Shown piece after piece: positions 39,461 through 47,764 of a stretch of DNA of 64,000 nt. The DNA is from Bacteroidales bacterium. GTDB taxonomy: Bacteria > Bacteroidota > Bacteroidia > Bacteroidales > UBA932. The DNA lies in NCBI GenBank assembly GCA_017447265.1, contig JAFSOA010000017.1, positions 62,001 through 126,000 on the forward strand, read 5' to 3'. Both the position numbers and the translations under genes were made by a program. The notes beneath the pieces are model-generated. The model did no database searches. It saw only the letters and a program-made list of their open reading frames with translations, and had not been told where the DNA came from. Each line of letters begins with the position of its first letter. The first letter of the stretch is position 1.

Positions 39461-40795
39461 TTATTGTTGCTTATGCTTCAATTCTTGGATGGCATACACG
39501 GACAAGGCGCCGCAGAGCAGCAGCACACCGGCGGCGGCCAGCATCCCGGCCTGGGAGCCGACGAGCTTGAGCACCAGGCCGCCGAAGGCGGCGGCCACGA
39601 TCTGCGGCAGGCAGATGGTGCAGTTGAACAGGCCCAGGTACTCACCCATGTGCGAAGTGCCCTTCAGGGCGTTGGTCAGGATCGAGAAAGGCAGCGCGAG
39701 CATGGCAGCCCAGGCGAAGCCGACCAGGAAATACGAGACGAAGAGCAGGTATTTGTCATGGATGAAAAGGATGGAGATGAAGCCCAGGGCGCCGATCACC
39801 AGCGAGGTGACGTAGGCAGCCCGGTCGGACTTGAATTTCGGAATGAAGAGGGCCCAGCAGAGGGAACCGACCGCCTGGATGGCGAAGACCACGCCGACCC
39901 AGTTGCCGGCAGCCTGATAGCCTTCCGAAGCCACGTCGGTGGTGCCCCATACATTGTTGGCGATGGCACCGTTGGAATAGGTCCACATGAAAAGGAAAGC
40001 CGCCCAGCAGAAGAACTGCACCAGGCCCACCGTCCAGAAGGCCTTCGGTGCTTCCACCAGGAGTTTGATGAAGCCCTCTTTCTTGCCTTCCTGCTGCTTC
40101 TGGGGGTCGATGCCGTGGAACTCGGCATATTCCTGCGGGTTCATCTCTTTCACCTTGACGAAGGTATAGAGCACGCAGAGGATGAGAATGGCGGCGCCGC
40201 AATAGAAACTCCAGATCACCGAATCGGGGATCACGCCCTTGGGGGCGGTGTTGGCGATGCCGATCCAGGTGAAGAATATCGGGAAAAGGTAGCCGAAGAG
40301 CGAACCGGCGTTGCACAGGAAACTCTGGATGGAATAGGCCTGGGTCTTCTGCTCCTCGCCCACCATGTCGCCCACCATCATCTTGAAGGGCTGCATGGCC
40401 ACGTTGATGGAAGTATCGAGGAAAATCAGGGAGAAGAGCCCGAACCACATGGCCCCGTTGAGCCCGAGGAGGAGCCGCTGGCTGAAATTGAGGCTGCCGG
40501 CGTTGGGCAGGAAGATCATGACCAGCACGGCCACGATGGCGCCCACCAGCAGGTAGGGCTTGCGGCGGCCCATGCGGCACCAGGTGCGGTCGGACCAGTG
40601 GCCGATGAGCGGCTGCACGAGCATTCCCATGAGCGGCGGAAGGATCCAGAAGAAACTGAGCTGGTGCGGATCGGCGCCCAGCGTAGCGAAAATCCGGCTG
40701 ATGTTGGCACTCTGCAACGCATAGGCGATCTGCACGCCGAAGAACCCGAAACTCAGGTTGAACATCTGCCAGAACGAAAGTCTTTTCTTTTCCAT
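39461..40795 (-). CDS. Sugar/cation symporter (MFS, GPH/SLC45-like)
   Basis: 444 residues from ATG 40795 (MEKKRLSFWQMFNLSFGFFG). The longer frame starts inside the promoter region. Twelve membrane helices are expected. IGHWSDRTWCRMGRRKPYL is the MFS loop 2-3 motif with the sucrose/maltose symporter pattern. It should carry maltose or short maltodextrins from periplasm to cytoplasm. Being first in the operon it links SusC import with cytoplasmic use. A similar MFS gene flanks sus loci in flavobacteria. Confidence 0.88.
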   Translation of the reverse strand: MEKKRLSFWQMFNLSFGFFGVQIAYALQSANISRIFATLGADPHQLSFFWILPPLMGMLVQPLIGHWSDRTWCRMGRRKPYLLVGAIVAVLVMIFLPNAGSLNFSQRLLLGLNGAMWFGLFSLIFLDTSINVAMQPFKMMVGDMVGEEQKTQAYSIQSFLCNAGSLFGYLFPIFFTWIGIANTAPKGVIPDSVIWSFYCGAAILILCVLYTFVKVKEMNPQEYAEFHGIDPQKQQEGKKEGFIKLLVEAPKAFWTVGLVQFFCWAAFLFMWTYSNGAIANNVWGTTDVASEGYQAAGNWVGVVFAIQAVGSLCWALFIPKFKSDRAAYVTSLVIGALGFISILFIHDKYLLFVSYFLVGFAWAAMLALPFSILTNALKGTSHMGEYLGLFNCTICLPQIVAAAFGGLVLKLVGSQAGMLAAAGVLLLCGALSVYAIQELKHKQQ

Positions 40796-40831
40796 GGTAT
40801 CAATTGGGGCTTTTTCGCCAAAATAAACCAT

Positions 40832-40839
40832 CAAAAGTA
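40832..40839 (-). promoter_or_regulatory. Candidate -7 box (TACTTTTG) for the sus operon
   Basis: Minus strand TACTTTTG matches TAnnTTTG, 36 bases upstream of the symporter ATG. This is the only good match ahead of the whole symporter-susC-susD-susE/F unit. No obvious operator palindrome was seen nearby. Confidence 0.55.
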
Positions 40840-40900
40840 AACATTTTTTTTCAATTGTGTATCTTGCGTGAAATTTTAACAGTTTTTTCGCTTTTTTCCT

Positions 40901-40908
40901 TATCTTTA
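40901..40908 (+). promoter_or_regulatory. Candidate -7 box (TATCTTTA) for the serine hydrolase gene
   Basis: One mismatch to TAnnTTTG, ending 4 bases before the ATG at 40913. If used, the mRNA would be leaderless or nearly so. Confidence 0.4.
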
Positions 40909-40912
40909 TGGA

Positions 40913-42493
40913 ATGAAACGATTATTCACCCTCTGGGCGCTGCTGGCGCTGCTGGCCGCCCCCGCGTGGAGCCAGACCACGAAGAACATCCCCGAGCGGC
41001 ATCCCGTCCTGACCCGGGACCAGATTCTCGCCAACATCGAACAGACCATCGAGCAGGTACGCGCCGACTGGAAGATTCCCGGCCTGGGCGTGGCCCTCTA
41101 TAAAGACGGGGACATCCTGCTCTGCAAGGGCTACGGCGTGAAGAGCTACGACAGCGGCGCACCCGTCGACGCGCATACCGTCTTCCAGATCGGCTCCGTG
41201 TCGAAATCGTTCACGGCCGCCATCCTCGCACAACTCGCCGACGAAGGGCTGCTGAAATGGACGGACCGCGTGAAGGACCACCTTCCCGACTTCGAGATGT
41301 ACGACCCCTGGGTCACGGAACATATCGAGATCCAGGACCTCACCTCGCACCGCAGCGGCATGCGCGACGACATCGGCACCTACCTGGGCAACCTGGGCTA
41401 CAACCGCGACGACATCTACCGGATGTTCCGGCTGATGCCGCCGGCCTATACCTTCCGGGGCGACTACCAGTACAACAACATCACCTTCATCCCCGCCGCG
41501 AAGATCATCGAGAAAGTGACGGGCAAAAGCTGGGAGGAGAACGTCCGCGAGCGTATCTTCGAGCCGCTCGGGATGACGGAGTCGACCCTCAACGGCGAAG
41601 GCTTCGGCGCCGCGCTGGAAGCCGGCACGGCCGCCCTTCCCTACGCCTTTGAGCGCAAGGGCCGCGAGATGGACGTCTTTCCCATGTACGGCGACGAGCA
41701 GTCGCTCTGGTGGCTGACCGTCGTAGGGCCCGCCGGCAGCCTCTGCTGCCCGCCCGCCGACCTGATCAAATGGGCCGTGTTCCACCTCAAGGGCGACGGC
41801 AAGGCCGGCGAACGGCAGCTCATCTCCCCCAGGCAGATGAACTTCCTGCACCGCGGCGTGACCATCACTTCGCAGACTCCCGACAAGACCAATCTCTACG
41901 GCCACTGCTGGTTCATCGAGCAGACCCGCAAGGGCCGCCTCTATTTCCATACAGGCACCACCTGGGGCATGACCACGATGTGCGCATTCATCCCCGAGAT
42001 GGACTTCGCCATGACCATCCAGGTCAACAGCGAAGCGCCTTCCGAGGCCCGGCACGCCATCCTGCGCCGCGCCATCGACCTCTTCCTCGGCTATGAGGAC
42101 TACGACTACAACGCCGAGTATCTCGCTGCCTGGTACAAGCGGGCCGACGAACGGGCAAGTGCCGACGAGAAAGCCGCGGCGGAGCGCGTGGCCGTCCCCG
42201 CCCCCGCCTGGTCGCGCCTCCAGGGCCATTATGTCGGACAGCACGACGTCCTGGGCGACATCGACATCTTCATGGAAGACGGGCAGCTTTGCATCCAGCT
42301 CCACAACGAGAAGGCCTGGAAGCGCACGCTCAAGCACGTGAACGGCAACGTCTTCAACTTCCGCGCCGACGGCTGGGGCTTCGACGTCACCTTCCATTTC
42401 GACAAGCCCGACGAGTGGGGTTCCCTCGCCCAGGGTCTCTCCATCACCGTCGGTTCCGGCGAAGAATTTGCGAATTGGGACAGAAAACCGTAA
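40913..42493 (+). CDS. Exported serine hydrolase (class C beta-lactamase/PBP4* family)
   Basis: 526 residues with a signal peptide (MKRLFTLWALLALLAAPAWSQ). The SxxK motif is Ser95-Lys98 (GSVSKSF). YQYNN gives the Tyr-X-Asn-like motif and HTGTTWG replaces KTG, as in class C-like esterases and D-aminopeptidases. Residues about 410-526 form a beta-rich C-terminal domain of the DUF3471 kind. It could be a D-amino-acid peptidase, an esterase or a beta-lactamase; the sequence does not decide. Likely periplasmic. Confidence 0.85.
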   Translation: MKRLFTLWALLALLAAPAWSQTTKNIPERHPVLTRDQILANIEQTIEQVRADWKIPGLGVALYKDGDILLCKGYGVKSYDSGAPVDAHTVFQIGSVSKSFTAAILAQLADEGLLKWTDRVKDHLPDFEMYDPWVTEHIEIQDLTSHRSGMRDDIGTYLGNLGYNRDDIYRMFRLMPPAYTFRGDYQYNNITFIPAAKIIEKVTGKSWEENVRERIFEPLGMTESTLNGEGFGAALEAGTAALPYAFERKGREMDVFPMYGDEQSLWWLTVVGPAGSLCCPPADLIKWAVFHLKGDGKAGERQLISPRQMNFLHRGVTITSQTPDKTNLYGHCWFIEQTRKGRLYFHTGTTWGMTTMCAFIPEMDFAMTIQVNSEAPSEARHAILRRAIDLFLGYEDYDYNAEYLAAWYKRADERASADEKAAAERVAVPAPAWSRLQGHYVGQHDVLGDIDIFMEDGQLCIQLHNEKAWKRTLKHVNGNVFNFRADGWGFDVTFHFDKPDEWGSLAQGLSITVGSGEEFANWDRKP

Positions 42494-42498
42494 TTTTG
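42491..42498 (+). promoter_or_regulatory. Candidate -7 box (TAATTTTG) overlapping a stop codon
   Basis: TAATTTTG contains the TAA stop of the serine hydrolase and ends 7 bases before the next ATG. It would let the downstream operon start on its own. Confidence 0.45.
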
Positions 42499-42505
42499 GG
42501 CCATC

Positions 42506-43309
42506 ATGAAACTGAAATTTATGTTGGCCGGCATGCTGCTGGGTGCAGCAACCTGCCTCTTTGCACAAAAGCCTGTCATCGGCATTTCCGCCTTCAGCGA
42601 GAACGGTCGCTGCCAGGTCAACAATACCTATGTTAACTCTGTCCGGCTGGGAGGCGGTGTTCCGCTGGTGATTCCCGTCACGGACGACGACGCCCAGATC
42701 GATGTCATCCTTTCGTCCATCGACGGACTGGTCATGACCGGCGGCGAGGATTTCGACCCGCTGAAATGGTTTGGCGAAGAACCCATCCGCGGACTGGGCG
42801 AAGTGGTTCCCGAACGCGACGCGTACGACGTGAAGCTAGTGCGGGCGGCCGTGGCCAAGGGCATTCCGGTGCTGGGCATCTGCCGCGGCGAACAACTGCT
42901 GGCCGTCGCCTTCGGCGGCTCGCTCTGGCAGGATATCCCTTCGCAGCTGAAAGACAGTTATGTAAAACACCGCCAGAGTCCTACCACCGGCACATACGGC
43001 ACGCACTCCATCTCCATCGAAAAAGGCTCGCTGCTCTCCCGGGTATTGGGTAACCGGACCGCTGCCGTGGTCAACAGTTTCCACCACCAGGCCATCAAGC
43101 AGGTGCCGCAGGGCCTCCGCGTCGTGGCGAAGTCGGCCGACGGCATCATTGAAGGCGTCGAACGCAGCGGCCGGCTCGCCCCGCAGTTTGCGGACGGCGG
43201 CGCCATGATTCTCGGCGTCCAGTTCCACCCCGAAATCATCACCAACGCCGGGAGTCCGGAATTCCTGCCCCTTTTCCAGAAGCTGGTCGAGGAGGCAGCC
43301 CGCCAGTAA
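42506..43309 (+). CDS. Exported class I glutamine amidotransferase-like hydrolase (peptidase C26, PuuD-like)
   Basis: 267 residues. The fold is that of gamma-glutamyl-GABA hydrolase: MTGGEDFDPLKW, nucleophile Cys126 in GICRGEQLL, and His/Glu in GVQFHPEI. An N-terminal signal sequence (MLAGMLLGAATCLFAQ) puts it in the periplasm, unlike cytoplasmic PuuD. It may split gamma-glutamyl bonds in peptides. It lies between an exported serine hydrolase and an unknown lipoprotein. Confidence 0.85.
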   Translation: MKLKFMLAGMLLGAATCLFAQKPVIGISAFSENGRCQVNNTYVNSVRLGGGVPLVIPVTDDDAQIDVILSSIDGLVMTGGEDFDPLKWFGEEPIRGLGEVVPERDAYDVKLVRAAVAKGIPVLGICRGEQLLAVAFGGSLWQDIPSQLKDSYVKHRQSPTTGTYGTHSISIEKGSLLSRVLGNRTAAVVNSFHHQAIKQVPQGLRVVAKSADGIIEGVERSGRLAPQFADGGAMILGVQFHPEIITNAGSPEFLPLFQKLVEEAARQ

Positions 43310-43315
43310 ACGGTC

Positions 43316-45055
43316 ATGACTTTTCGTGCTTTCCGGCGCAGCGCCAGCCTCTTGCTGGCGATGGCGGTCCTGACGGCCTGCGTCAATCATTCCTATGACT
43401 TCGACAAGCTCGAGCACGCCGTCACCCTGGGCGGCGACGAGCTGGTGCTGCCCCTGGTCAACACCGGGCAGCTGACGGTCGAAGACCTGGTCGGAGACAA
43501 GCTGGGGGACTATCTCGTGCTGAACGACGACCGGTCCTATGCCCTTACCTACGATTCCGACCCCTTTTCCTTCACCTTCGACCAACTGAAGGACTACGAC
43601 ACCTCCGGACCGTTCCGCCGCTATGTCGACTACCCCATCAGTTACGGCTTCGACCTCTTTGAAAAGCCGGCGTCACTTCCTTTCGACGAAAAGGGCGAGG
43701 CGAGCCTCGACACCATCTTCCCGGCTGTCGTCCCCCTGCCCGACCTGAGCAAGACGGCCAGCCTCAGCGTCCCGCGCCTGCCGGACGAACTGGTCGAAGT
43801 ACGGTCCATCACCCTGAGCGAAGACTCCCACTTCGACGTGACGATCTCCCTGCCGGACTGCATGTTTACGGAGGGAACGCTCCAGCCCGACTTCAACGTG
43901 GACCTGAGCCAGTTCTTCGAGAGCGACGACGCGGAGGGCGGCGTGCTCCATTTCGACACCCCGCTCACCGAAAGCAACGGCTATTCGGTCACCCGGTCCT
44001 ACCGCCTGAACAAGGTTGTGTTCAATCCCGACGACTTCGATCCCAGAACCCATACCCTGACCCTTCATGCCGGCGTTACGATCAACGGCAGCTGCGCGTT
44101 TTCAGGCCTGAAAACAGACCGCGAGCACTTTGAGCAGGCCGGCGCCACCACCCTGCTGCTGGTCCAGGTCATTCTCCGGACCGTCAACTGCGTCGCCTTC
44201 GAAGGGGCCTACGACTACACGGTCAAGGACCTCAGCACGTCGGTCGACGTCAAGGGCATGGTGGATCAATTCACCGCTCTTTTCGACAGCCAGGATTTCA
44301 CCATCCAGCTCAACGATCCCGAGATCCTGCTCGACGTGGAGACCAACGTCCCCATCCCCACCCGCGCCGACCTCAACCTGGTCGCCCGCAAGAACGGGGT
44401 GCGCTATGCCGACATCAAGAACATCCTGATCGACTTCCCCTACGCTGAACCCGGCCAGACCGTCCGCCACGGCATCCGGCTCGCAGGCGAAGCCAGGCAT
44501 GAGGAAGGCATCGACGACGTCATCGTCGATTTCTCGAAGATCACCACCCGCGTTCCCGACGAAATCCGGGTCAACGCAACGGCCTCCACCATCAAGGACC
44601 GCATCGCGGAAGTCCGTTTCGGAGAGACCTATTCCATGAACCTGCAGCCTACGCTCCGCATCCCCCTGTCTTTCGGCCCGAACACGAAGATCGGGCTGTG
44701 CGACACCGTCGCCATGCCGTCGGAGCTGGGCAAGGTTCTCAGGGACAATACAGTCATCCTGGCCGGAGAAATGACCAACACCCTGCCGCTGGAAGTGGAT
44801 TTCAGCCTGGTGATGCTCAACGACGCCGGCATCATGGTCACGGAGCAGGTGACGCAGCATCTCAGGGCGAACGCCACGACCGCCATCCGGATTCCGCTGG
44901 TCAACAAGGTGGAAGAAGGCATTGTGAACCTGTCGAAAGCCGTCCTGACCTTCCAGGTAAAAGGCGTGGTCGATGCCCGTCCCGTCAAGGCCGACGACTA
45001 TCTGCAGACCTCCCTTCATGCCGAGATACCCGGCGGCTACCATGTCAACTTTTAA
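43316..45055 (+). CDS. Unknown lipoprotein, beta-rich
   Basis: 579 residues. I do not recognise the family. The signal sequence ends in lipobox LTAC (Cys about 22), so it is membrane-anchored. The rest is beta-strand-rich with repeated patterns of the kind D-F-x-K/V and several stretches like SMNLQPTLRIPLSFGP that could be stacked beta-sandwich domains. It is followed after 12 bases by the DUF5723-like barrel gene, so the two probably work together at the outer membrane. No catalytic motif was seen. Confidence 0.8.
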   Translation: MTFRAFRRSASLLLAMAVLTACVNHSYDFDKLEHAVTLGGDELVLPLVNTGQLTVEDLVGDKLGDYLVLNDDRSYALTYDSDPFSFTFDQLKDYDTSGPFRRYVDYPISYGFDLFEKPASLPFDEKGEASLDTIFPAVVPLPDLSKTASLSVPRLPDELVEVRSITLSEDSHFDVTISLPDCMFTEGTLQPDFNVDLSQFFESDDAEGGVLHFDTPLTESNGYSVTRSYRLNKVVFNPDDFDPRTHTLTLHAGVTINGSCAFSGLKTDREHFEQAGATTLLLVQVILRTVNCVAFEGAYDYTVKDLSTSVDVKGMVDQFTALFDSQDFTIQLNDPEILLDVETNVPIPTRADLNLVARKNGVRYADIKNILIDFPYAEPGQTVRHGIRLAGEARHEEGIDDVIVDFSKITTRVPDEIRVNATASTIKDRIAEVRFGETYSMNLQPTLRIPLSFGPNTKIGLCDTVAMPSELGKVLRDNTVILAGEMTNTLPLEVDFSLVMLNDAGIMVTEQVTQHLRANATTAIRIPLVNKVEEGIVNLSKAVLTFQVKGVVDARPVKADDYLQTSLHAEIPGGYHVNF

Positions 45056-45067
45056 CCCGCGGCAGCC

Positions 45068-46429
45068 ATGAAACGATCCCTTCTCTCAACAATCCTGCTG
45101 CTTGCCTTGCCGGTGCTGCTCGCCGCCCAGTCGCGCGGCAGCTACTTCTTTGAGAACTCCCTGTTGCGCCACAAGCTCAATCCGGCTTTCGCGCCGCAGA
45201 CCTGCTATATCTCCGTGCCCGTGCTCGGCAGCAGTTCGGTTGACGCCGCCAGCAACGTCGGGCTCGGCAACTTTATCTTCCAGTACCGCAACAAGCCCTA
45301 TACCTTCCTCAACGAGCATATCGACGCGAAAACCTTCCTGAACAAGCTGCCCAGGCGGGATCCCTACGTCACGGAACGCATCGAAACCGACCTGCTCGGC
45401 GCCGGCATGCCCGTAGGCGGGAACGGCTATGCAACGGTCAGCCTTTCGCTGGTAGAAAGCGGGAAGCTGGTGGTTCCGTCGTCTTTACTCCGCTTTGCCA
45501 AACTGGGGCGCACCGGCGGTGAAGAGGCCTGGGACCTCGAAGGCCCGCTGGGCCGTCTCTACGGCTACGTCTCGCTGGCCGCGGGCTACAGCCACGATCT
45601 GGACTGGCTCGTCGAGGGACTCCGCGTCGGCGGACGCGTGAAACTGCTGCTCGGCGTCACCGCCGCCCAGGCCGGCATCGACAAGCTTTCGGTACGGATG
45701 GAGGAGAATCTGTTCTCCGTGAATACGCTCGGCAGCGGCCGTCTGTCCGGCTTCGGCTACCAGGCAGCGGACAACGCCTTCCGCTGGCTGGGCTTCGGGC
45801 TGCGCGGCCTCGGCACGGCCATCGACCTGGGCGCCGAATACGGCCTTCCGCTCGACGGCTTCTTCGACGGCATCAACTTCTCGGCTTCGGTCAACGACCT
45901 GGGTTTCATCTGGTTCAACCGCAAGCTCCTGGATGCTTCCACCCAGGGTGCCTTCTCCTTCTCCGGCTTTGAAAACCTCGGCGACGGCGGTATCCAGAAA
46001 GACATCGACGCGCTGACCGACGAACTGGGGAACCTGATCCGGCCGGACGTCTCCCGGGGACGGTCCTTCGTCCAGGCGCTCACGCCCAGCGTCTATGTGG
46101 GTGCGGATGCGCCTTTCTACGTGTACGCTTTCCGCATGCATGCAGGCCTGCTGTACTACCGTACGGTGGGACGCGACAATCTGATGGCTTCCTATGGCAT
46201 TTCGCCCTTCGAGTGGCTCAATCTGGGCATCAACTGGACCTTCCTCGGTCCGGCCGGCCGCTTCGGCTTCTACGCCGAATTCATCCCGCAGAAATACGTT
46301 TCCGTCTTCTTCGGCATGGAACGCGCCGGTTACCGCCGCAACAGCGACCACCTCGCCATCCGAAACTTCACCGACAGTTTCTCCTTCGGCCTGAACGTCC
46401 TGCTGGGCGATTATTCCTTCTGGCGCTAG
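45068..46429 (+). CDS. Outer membrane protein of DUF5723 type
   Basis: 453 residues. Signal peptide MKRSLLSTILLLALPVLLAAQ. The start of the mature protein, SYFFENSLLRHKLNPAFAP, is the usual opening of the Bacteroidales DUF5723 proteins. The body has alternating aromatic strands (GVTAAQAGIDKLSVRMEEN, FRMHAGLLYYRT) and a final SFSFGLNVLLGDYSFWR that looks like a last barrel strand. Probably an outer membrane beta-barrel of unknown function. Convergent with the symporter gene across a palindromic repeat. Confidence 0.75.
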   Translation: MKRSLLSTILLLALPVLLAAQSRGSYFFENSLLRHKLNPAFAPQTCYISVPVLGSSSVDAASNVGLGNFIFQYRNKPYTFLNEHIDAKTFLNKLPRRDPYVTERIETDLLGAGMPVGGNGYATVSLSLVESGKLVVPSSLLRFAKLGRTGGEEAWDLEGPLGRLYGYVSLAAGYSHDLDWLVEGLRVGGRVKLLLGVTAAQAGIDKLSVRMEENLFSVNTLGSGRLSGFGYQAADNAFRWLGFGLRGLGTAIDLGAEYGLPLDGFFDGINFSASVNDLGFIWFNRKLLDASTQGAFSFSGFENLGDGGIQKDIDALTDELGNLIRPDVSRGRSFVQALTPSVYVGADAPFYVYAFRMHAGLLYYRTVGRDNLMASYGISPFEWLNLGINWTFLGPAGRFGFYAEFIPQKYVSVFFGMERAGYRRNSDHLAIRNFTDSFSFGLNVLLGDYSFWR

Positions 46430-46467
46430 TACTCTTGCGCGGCCACGCGGCGGCCGCCCGTCGCCTC

Positions 46468-46499
46468 CCGGCCACAGTTTGAGCCCCCAGCGTGGCCGG
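46468..46499. repeat. Palindromic repeat CCGGCCAC-16-GTGGCCGG between convergent genes
   Basis: Perfect 8-base arms around a 16-base loop. The loop AGTTTGAGCCCCCAGC is the reverse complement (15 of 16) of the loop in the copy at 51413-51444. It separates the 3' ends of the barrel-protein and symporter genes, so it could end transcription from both sides. Confidence 0.8.
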
Positions 46500-46503
46500 C
46501 GGC

Positions 46504-47760
46504 TCAGATTGTCAGCTGCTCTCCTTCGGAATGGGCAATGATGACGGCGCCGCAGGAGTCGCCGTAGGTGTTGATGCAGGTGCGGGGCATGTCGCAGAGC
46601 TGCTCGACGGCCAGCACCAGGCCGATGCCTTCGAGCGGCAGGCCGACGGCGCTGAGGACAATCGTCAGCATCACCATGCCGGCCATCGGGATGCCGGCCG
46701 TGCCGATGGCGGCCAGCAGCGCCGTGAAGATGATCATGATCTGCTGGACCAGGGTCAGGTCGATTCCGTAGGCCTGGGCGATGAAAATCGCCGTCACGCA
46801 TTCATAGAGAGCCGTTCCGTTCATGTTGATGGTGCTGCCCAACGGCAGGACGAAGCTGGCGATCTTGTTGGAGATGCCGCACTTCTCCTGGGAATCACGG
46901 ATGTTGATCGGCAGCGCCGCGCCGGACGAACAGGTGGAAAAGGCCGTCAGCAGCACCGTGGACATCTTGGAGATGTGCCGCCAGGGATTCTGCTTGCCCA
47001 GCACGCGGACCAGCGTCGGCAGTACCACGGCCCCCTGGATCAGCAGTCCTCCCCACACCACCAGCACGAAGACGCCGAGCGAACCAGCCATGTTGATGAG
47101 CGCCTGCGGGTCATTGGCCTGCTTGCCCACCACATTGGCCACGATGGAGAATACGCCGACCGGAGCGAGGCGGATGAGGAAGAACGTGATCTTCATGATG
47201 ACCTCGTAGATGGCCGTGAACAGGTCCGACAGGGTTCCGGTGTGCTTCTTGTCCACCTTGTTCATGAACAGGCCGAAGAGGATGGCGAAGAAAATGATGG
47301 GCAGCAGGTCGCCTTTGGCCATCGATTCGAAGATGTTCGACGGCACGATCGCCACGATCTGATCGATGAACGACACTTCGCCGGTGCCGATCGACGTGAC
47401 TTTCTCGGCCAGGTTGAGGTTGGCGCCCACACCGGGCTTGACAATATTGACCAGGGTCAGGCCGATGGCGGCGGCAATGGCGGTCGTGACGATGTAATAG
47501 AGGATGGTTTTGCCGGCGATGCGTCCCAGCGCCGCCGAATTGCCCATGCCGGCCACACCCAGCGCGATGGAAGTGAAGACCAGCGGGATGACGATCATCC
47601 GCAGGCCCCGCAGGAAGATATCGCCCGCCCATTTGATGTAGGGACTCCAGTTTTCATAGGGCGTTATCCGGCACAGCAGGATGCCTGTCGCGATGCCCAG
47701 GCCGATGCCGATGAGGATCTGCCAGTGCAGCGCCAGCCCTTTTTTCTTGGCCTCTTCCAT
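46504..47760 (-). CDS. Dicarboxylate/amino-acid:cation symporter (DAACS family)
   Basis: 418 residues, eight membrane helices plus two re-entrant loops. The family motif FSTCSSGAALPINI is the first hairpin. Conserved elements near the second are GSTINMNGTALYE and AAIGTAGIPMAG. It takes up glutamate, aspartate or C4-dicarboxylates with Na+ or H+. Only 4 bases separate it from malQ, so they share a transcript, though the functions look unrelated. Confidence 0.92.
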   Translation of the reverse strand: MEEAKKKGLALHWQILIGIGLGIATGILLCRITPYENWSPYIKWAGDIFLRGLRMIVIPLVFTSIALGVAGMGNSAALGRIAGKTILYYIVTTAIAAAIGLTLVNIVKPGVGANLNLAEKVTSIGTGEVSFIDQIVAIVPSNIFESMAKGDLLPIIFFAILFGLFMNKVDKKHTGTLSDLFTAIYEVIMKITFFLIRLAPVGVFSIVANVVGKQANDPQALINMAGSLGVFVLVVWGGLLIQGAVVLPTLVRVLGKQNPWRHISKMSTVLLTAFSTCSSGAALPINIRDSQEKCGISNKIASFVLPLGSTINMNGTALYECVTAIFIAQAYGIDLTLVQQIMIIFTALLAAIGTAGIPMAGMVMLTIVLSAVGLPLEGIGLVLAVEQLCDMPRTCINTYGDSCGAVIIAHSEGEQLTI

Positions 47761-47764
47761 GGGA

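Noticed and set aside
40796-40912. SusR operator or maltose-responsive riboswitch upstream of the sus operon
   Set aside because: No convincing dyad or conserved RNA fold in this 117-base gap apart from the -7 boxes and T/A-rich runs.
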